DNA of 64,000 bases. Source: Nostoc linckia NIES-25 (GTDB taxonomy: Bacteria > Cyanobacteriota > Cyanobacteriia > Cyanobacteriales > Nostocaceae). Below are positions 16,312 to 25,962 of this stretch, one piece after another (positions within the stretch are counted from its first letter, which is position 1; each line of letters opens with the position of its first letter). The position numbers and the translations under genes were made by a program. Under the pieces are notes generated by a model, which saw only the letters and a list, made by a program, of their open reading frames with translations, had not been told where the DNA came from and made no database searches. The stretch is taken from positions 3,140,534 to 3,204,533 of the forward strand of contig NZ_AP018222.1 of assembly GCF_002368035.1 (NCBI RefSeq), given 5' to 3'.

Positions 16312-16662
16312 ATGTCCCTACAGGCAGTCGGATCGCTGGAAACTAAGGGTTTCCCTGCTGTGCTAGCAGCAGCAGACGCGATGGTAAAAGCTGGTCGAGT
16401 CACTCTGGTTGGTTACATCCGAGTTGGTAGCGCTCGCTTTACAGTAAATATTCGTGGTGATGTTTCTGAAGTCAAAACAGCTATGGCTGCTGGTGTTGAA
16501 GCCGCAGAAAATGTTTATGGTGGAACCCTAGAGTCTTGGGTGATTATTCCTCGTCCCCATGAAAACGTTGAAGCTGTTCTACCAATTGCTTACACAGAAG
16601 AAGTCCAACAATATCGAGAATCTGTAGAAAACCCGATTGTTAGATCCTCGAACGGGCGATAA
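16312..16662 (+). CDS. ccmK4: Carboxysome shell protein CcmK4
   Basis: A 116-residue BMC-domain protein: MSLQAVGSLETKGFPAVLAA, pore-region motif GSARFTVNIRGDV and VIIPRPHENVEAVLPI. The KVGSARF-like pore residues and length mark CcmK4 rather than CcmK1/2. It forms hexameric facets that adjust shell permeability to bicarbonate and ribulose bisphosphate. A ribosome site (GGAG, 16304-16307) lies eight bases before the ATG. It is the second gene of the ccmK3-ccmK4 pair and is followed by two hairpins. Confidence 0.92.
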   Translation: MSLQAVGSLETKGFPAVLAAADAMVKAGRVTLVGYIRVGSARFTVNIRGDVSEVKTAMAAGVEAAENVYGGTLESWVIIPRPHENVEAVLPIAYTEEVQQYRESVENPIVRSSNGR

Positions 16663-16680
16663 AATTAGCCCTTGTTTTTT

Positions 16681-16711
16681 CCTTTTGGCGTTGGCATCAG
16701 ACGCCAAAAGG
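16681..16711. terminator. Hairpin after ccmK4
   Basis: Perfect 11-bp arms CCTTTTGGCGT and ACGCCAAAAGG with a nine-base loop, 20 bases after ccmK4. A second stem, CCATTGG (16728-16734) with CCAATGG (16740-16746), follows. Both lack a strong T-run downstream. Confidence 0.6.
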
Positions 16712-16746
16712 CTCGCTAACGCTACCCCATTGGCCTATACCAATGG

Positions 16747-17623
16747 CTCATGCTTGTTTGAAAGTTAAGCGTTTTTGGCTTTGCTCAAACATCAAACGAA
16801 GAATTCTTATATATTATCTAGAATGGCGATCGCCACTCACCATACTAGAATCCATTGCCACAATACCTACATTGTTCCCTGAGAGCTAATTCATATTTTG
16901 ATTCGGTAACATCCAAAATTTATCAAGTTTTATCTGAAGTTTATTTAATTACTTAAGTATTAAAATAACGGATTTCAGTTAGGTGAAGTTCGCAACGTAA
17001 CTCTGTACCTATGGAGTGAAACCTGTTTCGCTTCTCAATTGCTACTGGTAAAATTTAGCAAATATGCTCTATTTTTCCATCATATCACCAGTCTTGGCGA
17101 TCGCTATCTTATCAAGCATCAATTAGCTTGATGTGTGGATTTGTAAAATCGAATTATTATTAATTGATAATTACCATGTATATACTTAGTGAAACTATTT
17201 TATGGTCTCAAGTAAAACCAAGTATATAACTACGTAAAGTATTGGCGATAGTTGAAACTTATACGGGTGAAATAACGTCCGATATTGAGTTAAATTATAT
17301 TCGTTCCTCGGCTGGGTTTCCCAAAGTCAGATTTCCCCAACCCATCTTTTGTAATGATGTATTACCCTCACTACTCTAAGTACATTTCTGTTGTCAGTTA
17401 AAAAACACAACTTAACAAAAGTTAAAATTAACAAAATTGACGGAAATGCCTCATAGATATTGGTTTGTGGCACTTTGAATATCGAGGGAAAACATCAACA
17501 GAGAAATTTCTGCATAAAGTTAGTGAATTTAGACGTAATAAAAGTGGAATCACTGAGATGTTTTCATGAAACTCATGAAATCCGGGGCAACTGCCAGTTA
17601 AACATTTAGGTTAGATGGGATGA
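16747..17623. promoter_or_regulatory. Long non-coding region upstream of the HetZ-like gene
   Basis: About 880 bases with no supported gene, AT-rich and free of the usual dispersed repeats after 16750. Such long leaders are typical of developmental genes with several start sites. I could not identify NtcA (GTA-N8-TAC) or HetR sites by eye. Confidence 0.4.
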
Positions 17624-18811
17624 ATGGGGGTTGTGATGCAAACTTCAAAATTGAGTTTCGAGGAGCGCAATCTCGCTATGACAAAGGATTTGGAAAAACT
17701 GGCTTTGGATTGGCAAAAGCGCTTGGCTGTAGAATGTCCAGAACAAAGTGAAGCTACTAAAAAAAGTATTACTCTGTGGCTGTTGGGGTCTGACTCAAAA
17801 CGGTTTGATATGTTCAACCCGAAAGAACTTGAGATTGCCAAGCAAGCAATGGAATATCGCTGGAGAATTTTACGTCAACGCTACTTAGGGTTAGGGCGAG
17901 AACGTGCTTATCGTAACTTGATAACGCGATTGGGGAGTTTAGCAACATTACGGAATAAAATTCAGACTTGGGTTGCCCTGAGCCGCGATCGCCAGCGCAG
18001 TGTCATCGATGTGTTGCAAGAAGTACTACAAGAATTATTGCAAAACGATACCTACATGCAACAGCAAATGGTTGACATCGCCAGATATACAAGCGATCGG
18101 CGATTAGCCGATGCTTTGCTGTTTGCCAGCGTAGAAGAATATTGTTTGCGGCCAGTACGCAATCAACCCCTATTGGCTTACCGTTTTGTAAATTACCTAC
18201 GTCGTACTCAGCGTGGTGGGTTAACCCAAGTACCAAGCCGCGATTTGGTGAGATTAGTCTCAGAAGAAGTTCTCACAGACGACAGTGACAATCGAGTTAA
18301 CTTAGTCGATAGTCAAGCGATCGCAGAATATCAAGAAGCACAACAACTAGAAGAACAACAGGCGCTACGTCAGTCCGTACAAAGAGAATTTGAACATTAT
18401 TTACAAGAAAATCTCGGAACCGAAGCAGTGGAGTGGTTACGGTTGTATCTTCAAGGTAAATCCCAAGAAGAAATCGCCAAAAGACTAAATAAGCCGACTA
18501 GGGAAGTATACCGACTGCGAGAAAAAATTAGTTACCACGCTGTGCGCGTCTTTGCCCTCAAAGGTAAACCAGAACTCGTAGACAGTTGGCTCTCAATTTC
18601 CTTAGAAGAACATAACTTAGGGTTAACACAAAGCCAATGGCAGCAACTTCATGAAAAACTCACTCCTTTGGCGCGTCAGATCTTAGATCTGCGGAGAGCA
18701 GGTAAATCAATAGAAGACATCGCCCAACAATTAAAACTCAAAACCCATCAAGTGCTAGGCGAATGGACAAAAGTCTATCTTGCAGCCCAAGCTTTAAGAA
18801 CTCAAGAGTAA
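17624..18811 (+). CDS. HetZ-family protein (probable heterocyst-related regulator)
   Basis: The 395-residue protein is largely helical. It has two helix-turn-helix-like stretches near the C-terminus: about 277-300 (GKSQEEIAKRLNKPTREVYR) and about 360-382 (GKSIEDIAQQLKLKTHQVLG). I believe it belongs to the HetZ / HetZ-related family of filamentous cyanobacteria, whose founder is an early regulator of heterocyst differentiation. Length (near 400), long leader region and the next gene fit a hetZ-patU type locus, but a HetZ paralogue is equally possible. An alternative ATG lies at 17636. Confidence 0.6.
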   Translation: MGVVMQTSKLSFEERNLAMTKDLEKLALDWQKRLAVECPEQSEATKKSITLWLLGSDSKRFDMFNPKELEIAKQAMEYRWRILRQRYLGLGRERAYRNLITRLGSLATLRNKIQTWVALSRDRQRSVIDVLQEVLQELLQNDTYMQQQMVDIARYTSDRRLADALLFASVEEYCLRPVRNQPLLAYRFVNYLRRTQRGGLTQVPSRDLVRLVSEEVLTDDSDNRVNLVDSQAIAEYQEAQQLEEQQALRQSVQREFEHYLQENLGTEAVEWLRLYLQGKSQEEIAKRLNKPTREVYRLREKISYHAVRVFALKGKPELVDSWLSISLEEHNLGLTQSQWQQLHEKLTPLARQILDLRRAGKSIEDIAQQLKLKTHQVLGEWTKVYLAAQALRTQE

Positions 18812-19083
18812 GCGAGCATTGGGCATTGGGCATTGGGAAATGAGGCAAAGAAGAGGAAAAGGGGACAAGGAGAATAATTCTTAACTCTTAACTCTTCACT
18901 CGTATGCCCCATGCCGCATTTCTCAGTATTTTCCCTAACCCTTAATCGAAAATTTATCTTCTACTTACGCTTACTTATGTAATATATAATTGAATTTTTA
19001 ACAATCAAACAAAGTATCTTTATTAACTACCTACTAAACTAAAAGGAAAATAGTATATAAGAAAATACCAAGTAATAAAATCT

Positions 19084-20313
19084 ATGTTGTCTTCAGAAGG
19101 CGAACTCACAAATAGCACAGCCAATCGGCGACAGGTGCTAACCGCTACACAAAGTAAGTGGGAGCAAGAAGGCGAACGCGAACAAGTATTCCAGCTAATG
19201 GATGGTTTTTTGTCGTTTGAAGCTTGTCTTTACCATCAAATTTTGCCTTTTGGATTAAAAGACAACAAACTATTGCTAGGTATGGTTCATCCAGAAGACG
19301 CTGAGGCACTAGATTATGTTAGCCGTATTGCGTCTTATATGAATTCCACGCTGATAATTGAGGCGATCGCAGCTGACGCTCACCGTAGAATACTGTCAGC
19401 CTACCTCAACCACAAAAATATATCCCAGCTAGATGCTCAACAAGCGGATCGGGAAATAACAGTTACCATTGTTGACAGCTTTATTTCTTCTGGTGATACT
19501 TACTCTGAATCACAGCACCTACCAACATTCATACCACCTGAGACACAGACTAACGAACATCCTCGCCAGCCAATAGATTTGCCACCCCCAAATCAAGATA
19601 ATATTCCTCAAATTTCTACCTTCTTGACCACGGGAAATACAGGTCAGCAAAGGGATAGATCCGAAGCCTCGCTACTAGAAAATTTACCTATCCTGCCAGT
19701 GGAAATTCCCGAACTGTTTAGTCCTGTGGAAGCGTTGGCAACACTTCCACCCAAGAGATTACTAGAAGAATTGCTAGGGCGAATTTTGGCGGGGGGAATT
19801 GGTCGGTTATATCTAGAAAGGCAACCTTACGAAGGCAGAATACTATGGAGTGACAATGGAGTATTGCAGTCTGTGTTAGACAAACTGCCGCTCTCTGTTT
19901 TCCAAGGAGTGCTTAATGAGTTAAAGCGGTTTGCTTCCCTACCAATAACCAAGGTTGCAGAACCAAAACAGGTAGAGAAAGAATGTTTGTATCAAAAAAC
20001 TCGTTTGCTGTTACGCTTGCGAGTTATGCCAGGAATCTATGGCGAAGAAGCCACACTCCAAGTTTTGCGGGGAGCAGCATTAAAGTTTTATCAGCAACAA
20101 CAGTTGACGCGTTTAAGCCGCGATGCCTTAGGAATTTCTCAGCAATTAAGCTTCAAGTTGCATGAACTACAAGAACGTCTTTTTCTCAATCGCGGCCTTG
20201 ACTCTGAGCAATTAGAGGCTTTAGTTACCCTGAATCAACTAGTGAAAAGTTTAGACCAACAGCTCAAAAAACTAGCACTAGAGGGCGATCCACCAACAAA
20301 CAGCAAATCATAA
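19084..20313 (+). CDS. GspE/PilB N-terminal-domain protein, possibly PatU-like
   Basis: The 409-residue protein has an MshEN/GspE N-terminal-like domain at about 35-110 (LYHQILPFGLKDNKLLLGMV, HPEDAEALDYVSRI), a low-complexity Pro/Thr/Gln linker to about 210, and a C-terminal domain (RLLEELLGRILAGGIGRLYL) ending in a coiled segment. It has no Walker motifs, so it is not a secretion ATPase. Its position after a HetZ-like gene suggests the PatU pattern-formation protein; I hold this as a hypothesis because I cannot align it. Confidence 0.5.
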   Translation: MLSSEGELTNSTANRRQVLTATQSKWEQEGEREQVFQLMDGFLSFEACLYHQILPFGLKDNKLLLGMVHPEDAEALDYVSRIASYMNSTLIIEAIAADAHRRILSAYLNHKNISQLDAQQADREITVTIVDSFISSGDTYSESQHLPTFIPPETQTNEHPRQPIDLPPPNQDNIPQISTFLTTGNTGQQRDRSEASLLENLPILPVEIPELFSPVEALATLPPKRLLEELLGRILAGGIGRLYLERQPYEGRILWSDNGVLQSVLDKLPLSVFQGVLNELKRFASLPITKVAEPKQVEKECLYQKTRLLLRLRVMPGIYGEEATLQVLRGAALKFYQQQQLTRLSRDALGISQQLSFKLHELQERLFLNRGLDSEQLEALVTLNQLVKSLDQQLKKLALEGDPPTNSKS

Positions 20314-20513
20314 GTCTATCAGTGAAACCGCTGATTTCGATCGCAATACATAATTGTTATGTTGTAATCGAACTCTGAACCCACCAATCTAAGAAGGTTA
20401 GAACAAATAAATATAAATCTTACGTCTGTATTCTACGTAAGATTACGTTGAAAGAAAGTTATAGTAACCAAGCTAATTTTCGGCTTTTAAATCCATATTA
20501 TTGCAAATATTTC

Positions 20514-21197
20514 ATGCAAACAGAGGTTTTTAGCGAACTTTTCCCCTTAATGAGTACAGCCAACCCACAAACTTTGGAATGGCTGCTCAACGTTGCAATT
20601 GAACATGAATACCCAGGTGGGCGAGCTGTTCTCATGGAAGACGCTTGGGGTAATGCCGTTTATCTTGTCGTTTCTGGTTGGGTGAAAGTCCGACGTACCG
20701 TCGGGGAAGATTCAGTAGCTTTGGCAATTTTTGGCCGTGGGGATTTTTTTGGAGAAATGGCAATTTTAGATGAATCTCCCCGTTCAACTGATGTTATTTC
20801 CCTCTCACCTGTGAAGTTACTTAGCATCTCCAGAGAACGTTTTATTCAAATATTGTTTAAAGACCCGCAATTACACCACCGAATGTTGCAATTGATGGTG
20901 CGGCGACTACGACAAATTAACCTCCGCTTGCAAATGCGGTCTTCACCACCAGCTGTCAAACTCGCTCATACCCTAGTGACTTTAGGCGAAAGCTATGGTC
21001 AGGAAGCGAACCAGGGCAGAGAAATTTTTAACATTCCCTTTAAAGATTTGGCAGAGGTGACAGAAATCGGTATTGAAGAAACCACCAAAATCATGGAAAA
21101 GCTGCATGAAAAAGGGTGGATTAATATTGACAGCACCAACAACATTACTTATCTTGTAAACTTCAAACAATTGATGAACTTGGCAGGTAGAGTGTAA
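20514..21197 (+). CDS. Crp/Fnr-family transcription regulator
   Basis: A 227-residue protein (ATG 20514; an in-frame TTG at 20448 would add 22 residues that look like untranslated sequence). It has a cyclic-nucleotide-binding beta roll: FGRGDFFGEMAILDESPRST matches the phosphate-binding cassette with the RST ending seen in cAMP-binding Crp proteins. The C-terminal winged helix (about 165-225) includes IPFKDLAEVTEIGIEETTKI as recognition helix region. It probably binds a cyclic nucleotide and regulates transcription. It follows the GspE-N-domain gene by 200 bases and may be a separate unit. Confidence 0.85.
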   Translation: MQTEVFSELFPLMSTANPQTLEWLLNVAIEHEYPGGRAVLMEDAWGNAVYLVVSGWVKVRRTVGEDSVALAIFGRGDFFGEMAILDESPRSTDVISLSPVKLLSISRERFIQILFKDPQLHHRMLQLMVRRLRQINLRLQMRSSPPAVKLAHTLVTLGESYGQEANQGREIFNIPFKDLAEVTEIGIEETTKIMEKLHEKGWINIDSTNNITYLVNFKQLMNLAGRV

Positions 21198-21506
21198 TTA
21201 TTTTGCTGATTACCGATTTTCTACTAGCAAGCTAGCTGTTCAACATTTAAGAGATGATTTATAAAGTAAACCTTAAATTGTCGGGTGCGTTATAGCAACG
21301 CTTAACGCACCTAATTTTCGTTCCAGCTTTTTAGCTGTGTGTCCTACGGCCAAAATGTTTGGCGAGGGTAAATTCATTTTCTACACCGTAAAGCAAAAAT
21401 CCCCCAGCTTATAGCCGTAGGGAATGTCAAAAACTACCAACTTGGTTGAATTTTGCACTCAAATTAGTATCTTAAACTATATTTTCAAATCAACGAGTCA
21501 AAATAT
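21198..21506. terminator. Region between convergent genes with hairpin
   Basis: 309 bases without a gene. GGTGCGTTA (21284-21292) and TAACGCACC (21303-21311) form a hairpin of the common GGTGCGTTA dispersed family; it may end transcription from either side. Confidence 0.45.
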
Positions 21507-22310
21507 TTATCCGAATCTGCCGCTGACGTAATCTCTGGTATATTCCTGCTTAGGATTGTTAAAAATCTGCTCTGTCAAGTCATATTCCACCAGATATCCC
21601 ATTTTTGAGCCACTTTCCGTTGCCTGTGCATTGAAAAAGGCTGTCATATCCGACACCCGTGCAGCTTGTTGCATATTGTGGGTGACGATAATAATCGTAT
21701 ATTGAGACTTTAGTTCTTGAAGTAATTCTTCAACCCGCAAAGTTGAAATTGGGTCGAGGGCTGAGCATGGTTCATCCATTAGCAGCACCTCTGGTTGAAT
21801 TGCTAAGGCACGAGCAATACACAAGCGCTGCTGTTGTCCGCCAGATATAGATAGACCGCTTTGTTTGAGTTTGTGCTTCACTTCATCCCACAAAGCAGCT
21901 TGGCGCAAACTCCGCTCTACCAATTCATCCATATTACCTCTGTAGCCATTAATCCTAGCTCCAAAGGCGATGTTTTCATAAATTGATTTTGGAAAAGGGT
22001 TCGGCTTTTGAAACACCATACCAATGCGCCGACGCAATTCTACGGTGTCAATTCTTTTGTCATAAATATCAGTTTCACCAAAGGTAATTCTTCCCTCAAT
22101 CCGTGCGCCGGGAATCAAATCATTTAAGCGATTAAAACATCTTAATACAGTGCTTTTACCACATCCAGAAGGGCCAATAAAAGCTGTGATTTTGTTTTTA
22201 CCAATGTTTAGATTAACATCACGAACTGCTTTGAAATTACCATAGAAAACAGATAATTGTTCAGCTTGCAATATAGTCTCAGACGTAGCAGTTGTTGAGT
22301 TTAATACCAT
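21507..22310 (-). CDS. pstB: Phosphate ABC transporter ATPase PstB
   Basis: The 267-residue ATPase has Walker A GPSGCGKST, signature LSISGGQQQRLCIARAL and Walker B VLLMDEPCSALDP, with the PstB-specific RCFNRLND and MVFQKPNPFP. It energises high-affinity phosphate import together with PstA and PstC. It is the last gene of the minus-strand order pstS-pstC-pstA-pstB, 40 bases after pstA, and should be induced by phosphate shortage through the PHO box upstream of pstS. Confidence 0.96.
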   Translation of the reverse strand: MVLNSTTATSETILQAEQLSVFYGNFKAVRDVNLNIGKNKITAFIGPSGCGKSTVLRCFNRLNDLIPGARIEGRITFGETDIYDKRIDTVELRRRIGMVFQKPNPFPKSIYENIAFGARINGYRGNMDELVERSLRQAALWDEVKHKLKQSGLSISGGQQQRLCIARALAIQPEVLLMDEPCSALDPISTLRVEELLQELKSQYTIIIVTHNMQQAARVSDMTAFFNAQATESGSKMGYLVEYDLTEQIFNNPKQEYTRDYVSGRFG

Positions 22311-22350
22311 AAAAAACTTCAGAGAAATACTGAAAATGTGACTGACTCAT

Positions 22351-23277
22351 TTAGCGAGACTGCTGGAATTTATTACGTAAATATATTGCTGTTGAATTCA
22401 TCAAAAGCAGCACGATCATCAAAACGATAATGCCAGCAGCAGCATTCTGGTGGAAATCTGTTTGAGGACGAGAAACCCAGTCAAAAATTTGAATTGGTAA
22501 TGCTGTAAAAGAACTTTGCAAGCCTTTTAAAGAAAGCTCAGGCAAGAAAGTAATGAACCCGACAGCACCAATTACAATCAAGGGAGCTGTTTCGCCGATC
22601 GCTCTTGAAAGTGCCAAAATTGTACCAGTCAGAATACCTGGCAAAGCAATGGGAAAAATTTGTTCTCTAATAATTTGCCACCTATTTGCACCAAGGGCAA
22701 AACCCGCTTGCCGCAAGCTATCGGGAACAGAACGCAAAGCTTCACGAGTGGTAATAATGATGATTGGTAAAATCAATAAGCTCAAGGTTAAAGCACCAGC
22801 TAATACACTGCGTCCTTGAGTAATTGGTTCCATTAAGCGCACAAAAATTTGCAAACCCAGCAAGCCATAAATAATAGATGGTACTGCGGCTAAATTTGCA
22901 ATGTTGATTTCAATTAACTGAGTAAACCAGTTATCTTGGGCATACTCTTCTAAGAAAATGCCTGCGCCTACTCCTAAAGGAAAAGAGATTAAAGCAGTTA
23001 TTACCAACAACCAGATAGTACCAACTAGGGGAGCTAATATCCCAGAAGATGAGGCACGACGAGAGGAAAAATTAGTCAGAAAAGACCAGTTCAAGCGTCC
23101 AAGACCGTCAGTTAAAATATCAATTAGCAAAACGGCTAATACTACCAAAGCAAATAAAGTTGCAGCCCAAGTGGCGATCGCAAAAATTTTGTCGAGGTTG
23201 TAACGCTTATCGATTGATAGATCGAAGTTGGCACCAGAGTCGAACCGATTTTTGGATTGAATATTACTTTTTGTCAT
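22351..23277 (-). CDS. pstA: Phosphate ABC transporter permease PstA
   Basis: This 308-residue permease has six predicted membrane helices and the EAA-type loop LRQAGFALGANRWQIIREQI; VGAGIFLEEYAQ and SRAIGETAPLIVIGAVGF are PstA hallmarks. The start ATG overlaps the pstC stop by four bases. With PstC it forms the channel for phosphate. Confidence 0.95.
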   Translation of the reverse strand: MTKSNIQSKNRFDSGANFDLSIDKRYNLDKIFAIATWAATLFALVVLAVLLIDILTDGLGRLNWSFLTNFSSRRASSSGILAPLVGTIWLLVITALISFPLGVGAGIFLEEYAQDNWFTQLIEINIANLAAVPSIIYGLLGLQIFVRLMEPITQGRSVLAGALTLSLLILPIIIITTREALRSVPDSLRQAGFALGANRWQIIREQIFPIALPGILTGTILALSRAIGETAPLIVIGAVGFITFLPELSLKGLQSSFTALPIQIFDWVSRPQTDFHQNAAAGIIVLMIVLLLMNSTAIYLRNKFQQSR

Positions 23278-24215
23278 TCGTATTTCTCCCGGAAGCGGCG
23301 GACAAACCAGTAACTAAAAATATTCAGTGCCAAGGTCATGAGAAATAATGTCATGCCCACTGAAAAAATAGTTTTATAAGCCAACGAACCTGCTGGTGTG
23401 TCTCCTTTACTGACTTGGACAATGTACGCTGTCATTGTCTCAATTGGCACTAACGGATTTAAGGTCAACTGAGGATTCTGACCAGCTGCAATGGTAACAA
23501 TCATTGTTTCACCGATGGCGCGGGAAATAGCCAAAATGAAAGAAGCTACTATCCCAGATAAAGCTGCCGGTAATACCACAGAAACAATTGTTTCTCTTTT
23601 CGTTGAGCCAAGCGCATATGCACCTTCTCGCAAACTACGGGGAACCGCGTAAAGAGCATCTTCACTCAGAGAAGCTACCAGAGGAATAATCGAAATTCCC
23701 AGTACTAAACCTGCACTCAAGGCATTGAATCCCTGCATACCAGGGATGAATTTTTGCAGGAAGGGTGTCACCGTCAACAATGCAAAGTAACCAAAAACAA
23801 CGGTAGGCACCCCTGCCAAAATTTCTAAGGCTGGCTTGAGCCATTTGCGAAGCTTAGCTGGAGCATACTCACTCAAGCAGATAGCTGCTAATAACCCTAG
23901 TGGTAATGCTACTGCGATCGCAATTATAGATATCAGCAATGTGGCGCTAATCAGCACCATCACTCCAAATTGCTTATTGGCAAACAATGGTGTCCACTGT
24001 GTCTCTGTTAAAAACCGCCAGATGGGGACTTCCGAAAAAAATGATACTGTTTCAAAAATTAGTGTTAAAACAATACCAATTGTGGTTGCTACCGAGACAA
24101 AGGCAAATAAGGCAAATAAACTTTTGACACCAAATTCAACCCGCTTACTCAAAGCCCGATTAGGCTGCCATAAGTTGGCATTATTTGGTTGATTAGATAA
24201 CGGGTTGGAAGTCAT
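23274..24215 (-). CDS. pstC: Phosphate ABC transporter permease PstC
   Basis: The 313-residue permease has six membrane helices, the loop SLREGAYALGSTKRETIVSV and the end motif SRAIGETMIVTIAAGQNP, which distinguish PstC. Start ATG 24215 gives a 40-residue cytoplasmic leader. It lies 207 bases downstream of pstS, a gap with no gene, and overlaps pstA by four bases. Confidence 0.95.
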   Translation of the reverse strand: MTSNPLSNQPNNANLWQPNRALSKRVEFGVKSLFALFAFVSVATTIGIVLTLIFETVSFFSEVPIWRFLTETQWTPLFANKQFGVMVLISATLLISIIAIAVALPLGLLAAICLSEYAPAKLRKWLKPALEILAGVPTVVFGYFALLTVTPFLQKFIPGMQGFNALSAGLVLGISIIPLVASLSEDALYAVPRSLREGAYALGSTKRETIVSVVLPAALSGIVASFILAISRAIGETMIVTIAAGQNPQLTLNPLVPIETMTAYIVQVSKGDTPAGSLAYKTIFSVGMTLFLMTLALNIFSYWFVRRFREKYE

Positions 24216-24422
24216 TTGGAGACAACCTCATAAATTCAAACTTCCTTTATATACGTGCGTTGCTTTTTGGGAAAATTGTCTTGGGCTGGAAATTTAGCTA
24301 AACTTTCAACACAAGTCAGCCTTAAATCAAGCTTGCTGACTCTGAGTGTGATCAGTCGCTAATTCCAGCTACCAAGGCTGAGTCTTAAATTGTGCTTAGA
24401 GCGAAATTCTTCTGGCTAAGTC

Positions 24423-25499
24423 TTACTTTTCTTGCTTGAGAAGATCTTTAAGGGTAACACCCACTTGAGAACCTTTACCTGCAAAAATCGAGCCTACCTT
24501 CCCACTACTGAAGCGTGCTTGAACTTCAGTCAGTAGTTCGCTAGGTAAAGGCACATAGCCCACTTCTGTAACTAGCTTTTGGTTAGCTGACGCATAATTG
24601 AAATCAACAAAAGCCTTGACTTCAGGACGCGTCGCCGCAGTTTTCTTGACATAGATAAATTCTGGGCGAGAAAGCGGCTGATAAGTACCATCTGCGATAG
24701 TTGTAGGGCTAGGTTGAACGCAGCCTTTACCACCATCAATACCAACAAGCTTTAATTTGTCTTTGTTGTTTTCGTAATAGGCAAAGCCAAAGAAGGCTAA
24801 ACCGCCTTTGTCAGCGCTTACACCTTGTACCAAGGTATTGTCATCTTCACTAGCAGTGTAGTCCCCACGGCTTTCTCCTTGCTTACCCACAATTGCTTGG
24901 GTGAAATAGTCGTAAGTACCCGAATCAGTTCCAGGGCCGTACAAACCTATTTTCTCAGCAGGAAATTTCGGATTAATCTGGCTCCATTGAGTGACTTTGC
25001 CTTGAGCAGCAGTCTCCCACATTTTCTTGAGTTCATCAACTTTGAGGCACTCAACAAAGTTATTTTGGGGACTAACCACCACTGAGAGACCATCGTAAGC
25101 GATGGGCAGTTCAATGTACTCGATATTACCCTTTTTACAGAGTTCTACTTCCTCTGGCTTAATGGGGCGGGAAGCATTAGAAATATCAGTTTCACCCGCG
25201 CAAAACTTTTTGAAACCGCCGCCTGTACCAGAAGAAGCGACAGTCACTTGGACACCAGGATTCGCCTTTTGAAACTCTTCTGCCATCGCCTCAGAAATAG
25301 GATAGACGGTACTAGAACCATCTACCTTGACTGTTCCAGATAAATTCGATCCGGTTGCTGTATTGGTGGCTGGGGTAGCGCCGCCTTGAGTTCCTGGGCT
25401 AGAGTTGTTAGAAGCCTGATTGTTTTCACCGCCGCAAGAGCTAACACCAATTGCCAAAGCAACTAGGGGAGCAACCAACCGCACCTTTGAAGAGAACAT
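24423..25499 (-). CDS. pstS: Phosphate-binding lipoprotein PstS
   Basis: The 358-residue protein has a lipoprotein signal with lipobox VSSC at about residue 22, a Ser/Thr/Ala linker, then the PstS domain: VDGSSTVYPISEAMAEEF (phosphate-binding loop), SSGTGGGFKKFCAGETDISN and GTDSGTYDYF. It captures phosphate in the periplasm and hands it to PstC/PstA. A PHO box lies 65-83 bases upstream of its ATG. It heads the pst operon. Confidence 0.96.
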   Translation of the reverse strand: MFSSKVRLVAPLVALAIGVSSCGGENNQASNNSSPGTQGGATPATNTATGSNLSGTVKVDGSSTVYPISEAMAEEFQKANPGVQVTVASSGTGGGFKKFCAGETDISNASRPIKPEEVELCKKGNIEYIELPIAYDGLSVVVSPQNNFVECLKVDELKKMWETAAQGKVTQWSQINPKFPAEKIGLYGPGTDSGTYDYFTQAIVGKQGESRGDYTASEDDNTLVQGVSADKGGLAFFGFAYYENNKDKLKLVGIDGGKGCVQPSPTTIADGTYQPLSRPEFIYVKKTAATRPEVKAFVDFNYASANQKLVTEVGYVPLPSELLTEVQARFSSGKVGSIFAGKGSQVGVTLKDLLKQEK

Positions 25500-25563
25500 A
25501 AGGATCTTTATAGATGATGCTATGGATTAACAGTATGAACATTAGCATTTAAGATTGGCAGAA

Positions 25564-25582
25564 AAGTTAACAACCGGTTAAG
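25564..25582 (-). promoter_or_regulatory. PHO box upstream of pstS
   Basis: On the minus strand CTTAACCG, three bases (GTT), GTTAACTT form the two 8-bp direct repeats with 3-bp spacing that define cyanobacterial PHO boxes (consensus YTTAACCW). The site is 65 bases upstream of the pstS ATG and should bind the SphR/PhoB response regulator under phosphate limitation. Confidence 0.75.
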
Positions 25583-25962
25583 TCAATGCTAATACATACT
25601 CAAAAACACTAAAAATTGAAGTCAGCAAAGGCACATTTATCCATCAGTAATAATTTAAAAGGTGATTTAAATTATACTATTATCTTACAGTAAATAAACT
25701 AAATAGAGATTATTTGGGTAAGCTAGAAATATTTTTTGGAATCTCCACATTTTGAAATTAATTTAGGGCTATATATTAGCAATCAAGTATCAATCAAGAT
25801 ACAGGTTTAAGTTTAGGTACCTACTGACAGATTAGAACGCTTACATACTCTTTTGATTCTGCAAAGAGGTATAGCCAAAGTTAAAGTGGGAAAGTTCATA
25901 TATTAATGTTTATACTGGTTGCTATTGGTTTTCCCTTTTGCCTTTCCTTGGTTGCCTGATAA
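25583..25962. other. Divergent intergenic region pstS-bioY
   Basis: 380 bases, AT-rich, no gene or repeat that I can support. It must hold the bioY promoter and part of the pstS promoter. Confidence 0.3.

Noticed and set aside
16747..17623. tRNA or structured RNA in the long leader
   Set aside because: No cloverleaf, T-loop or terminator could be found by eye.
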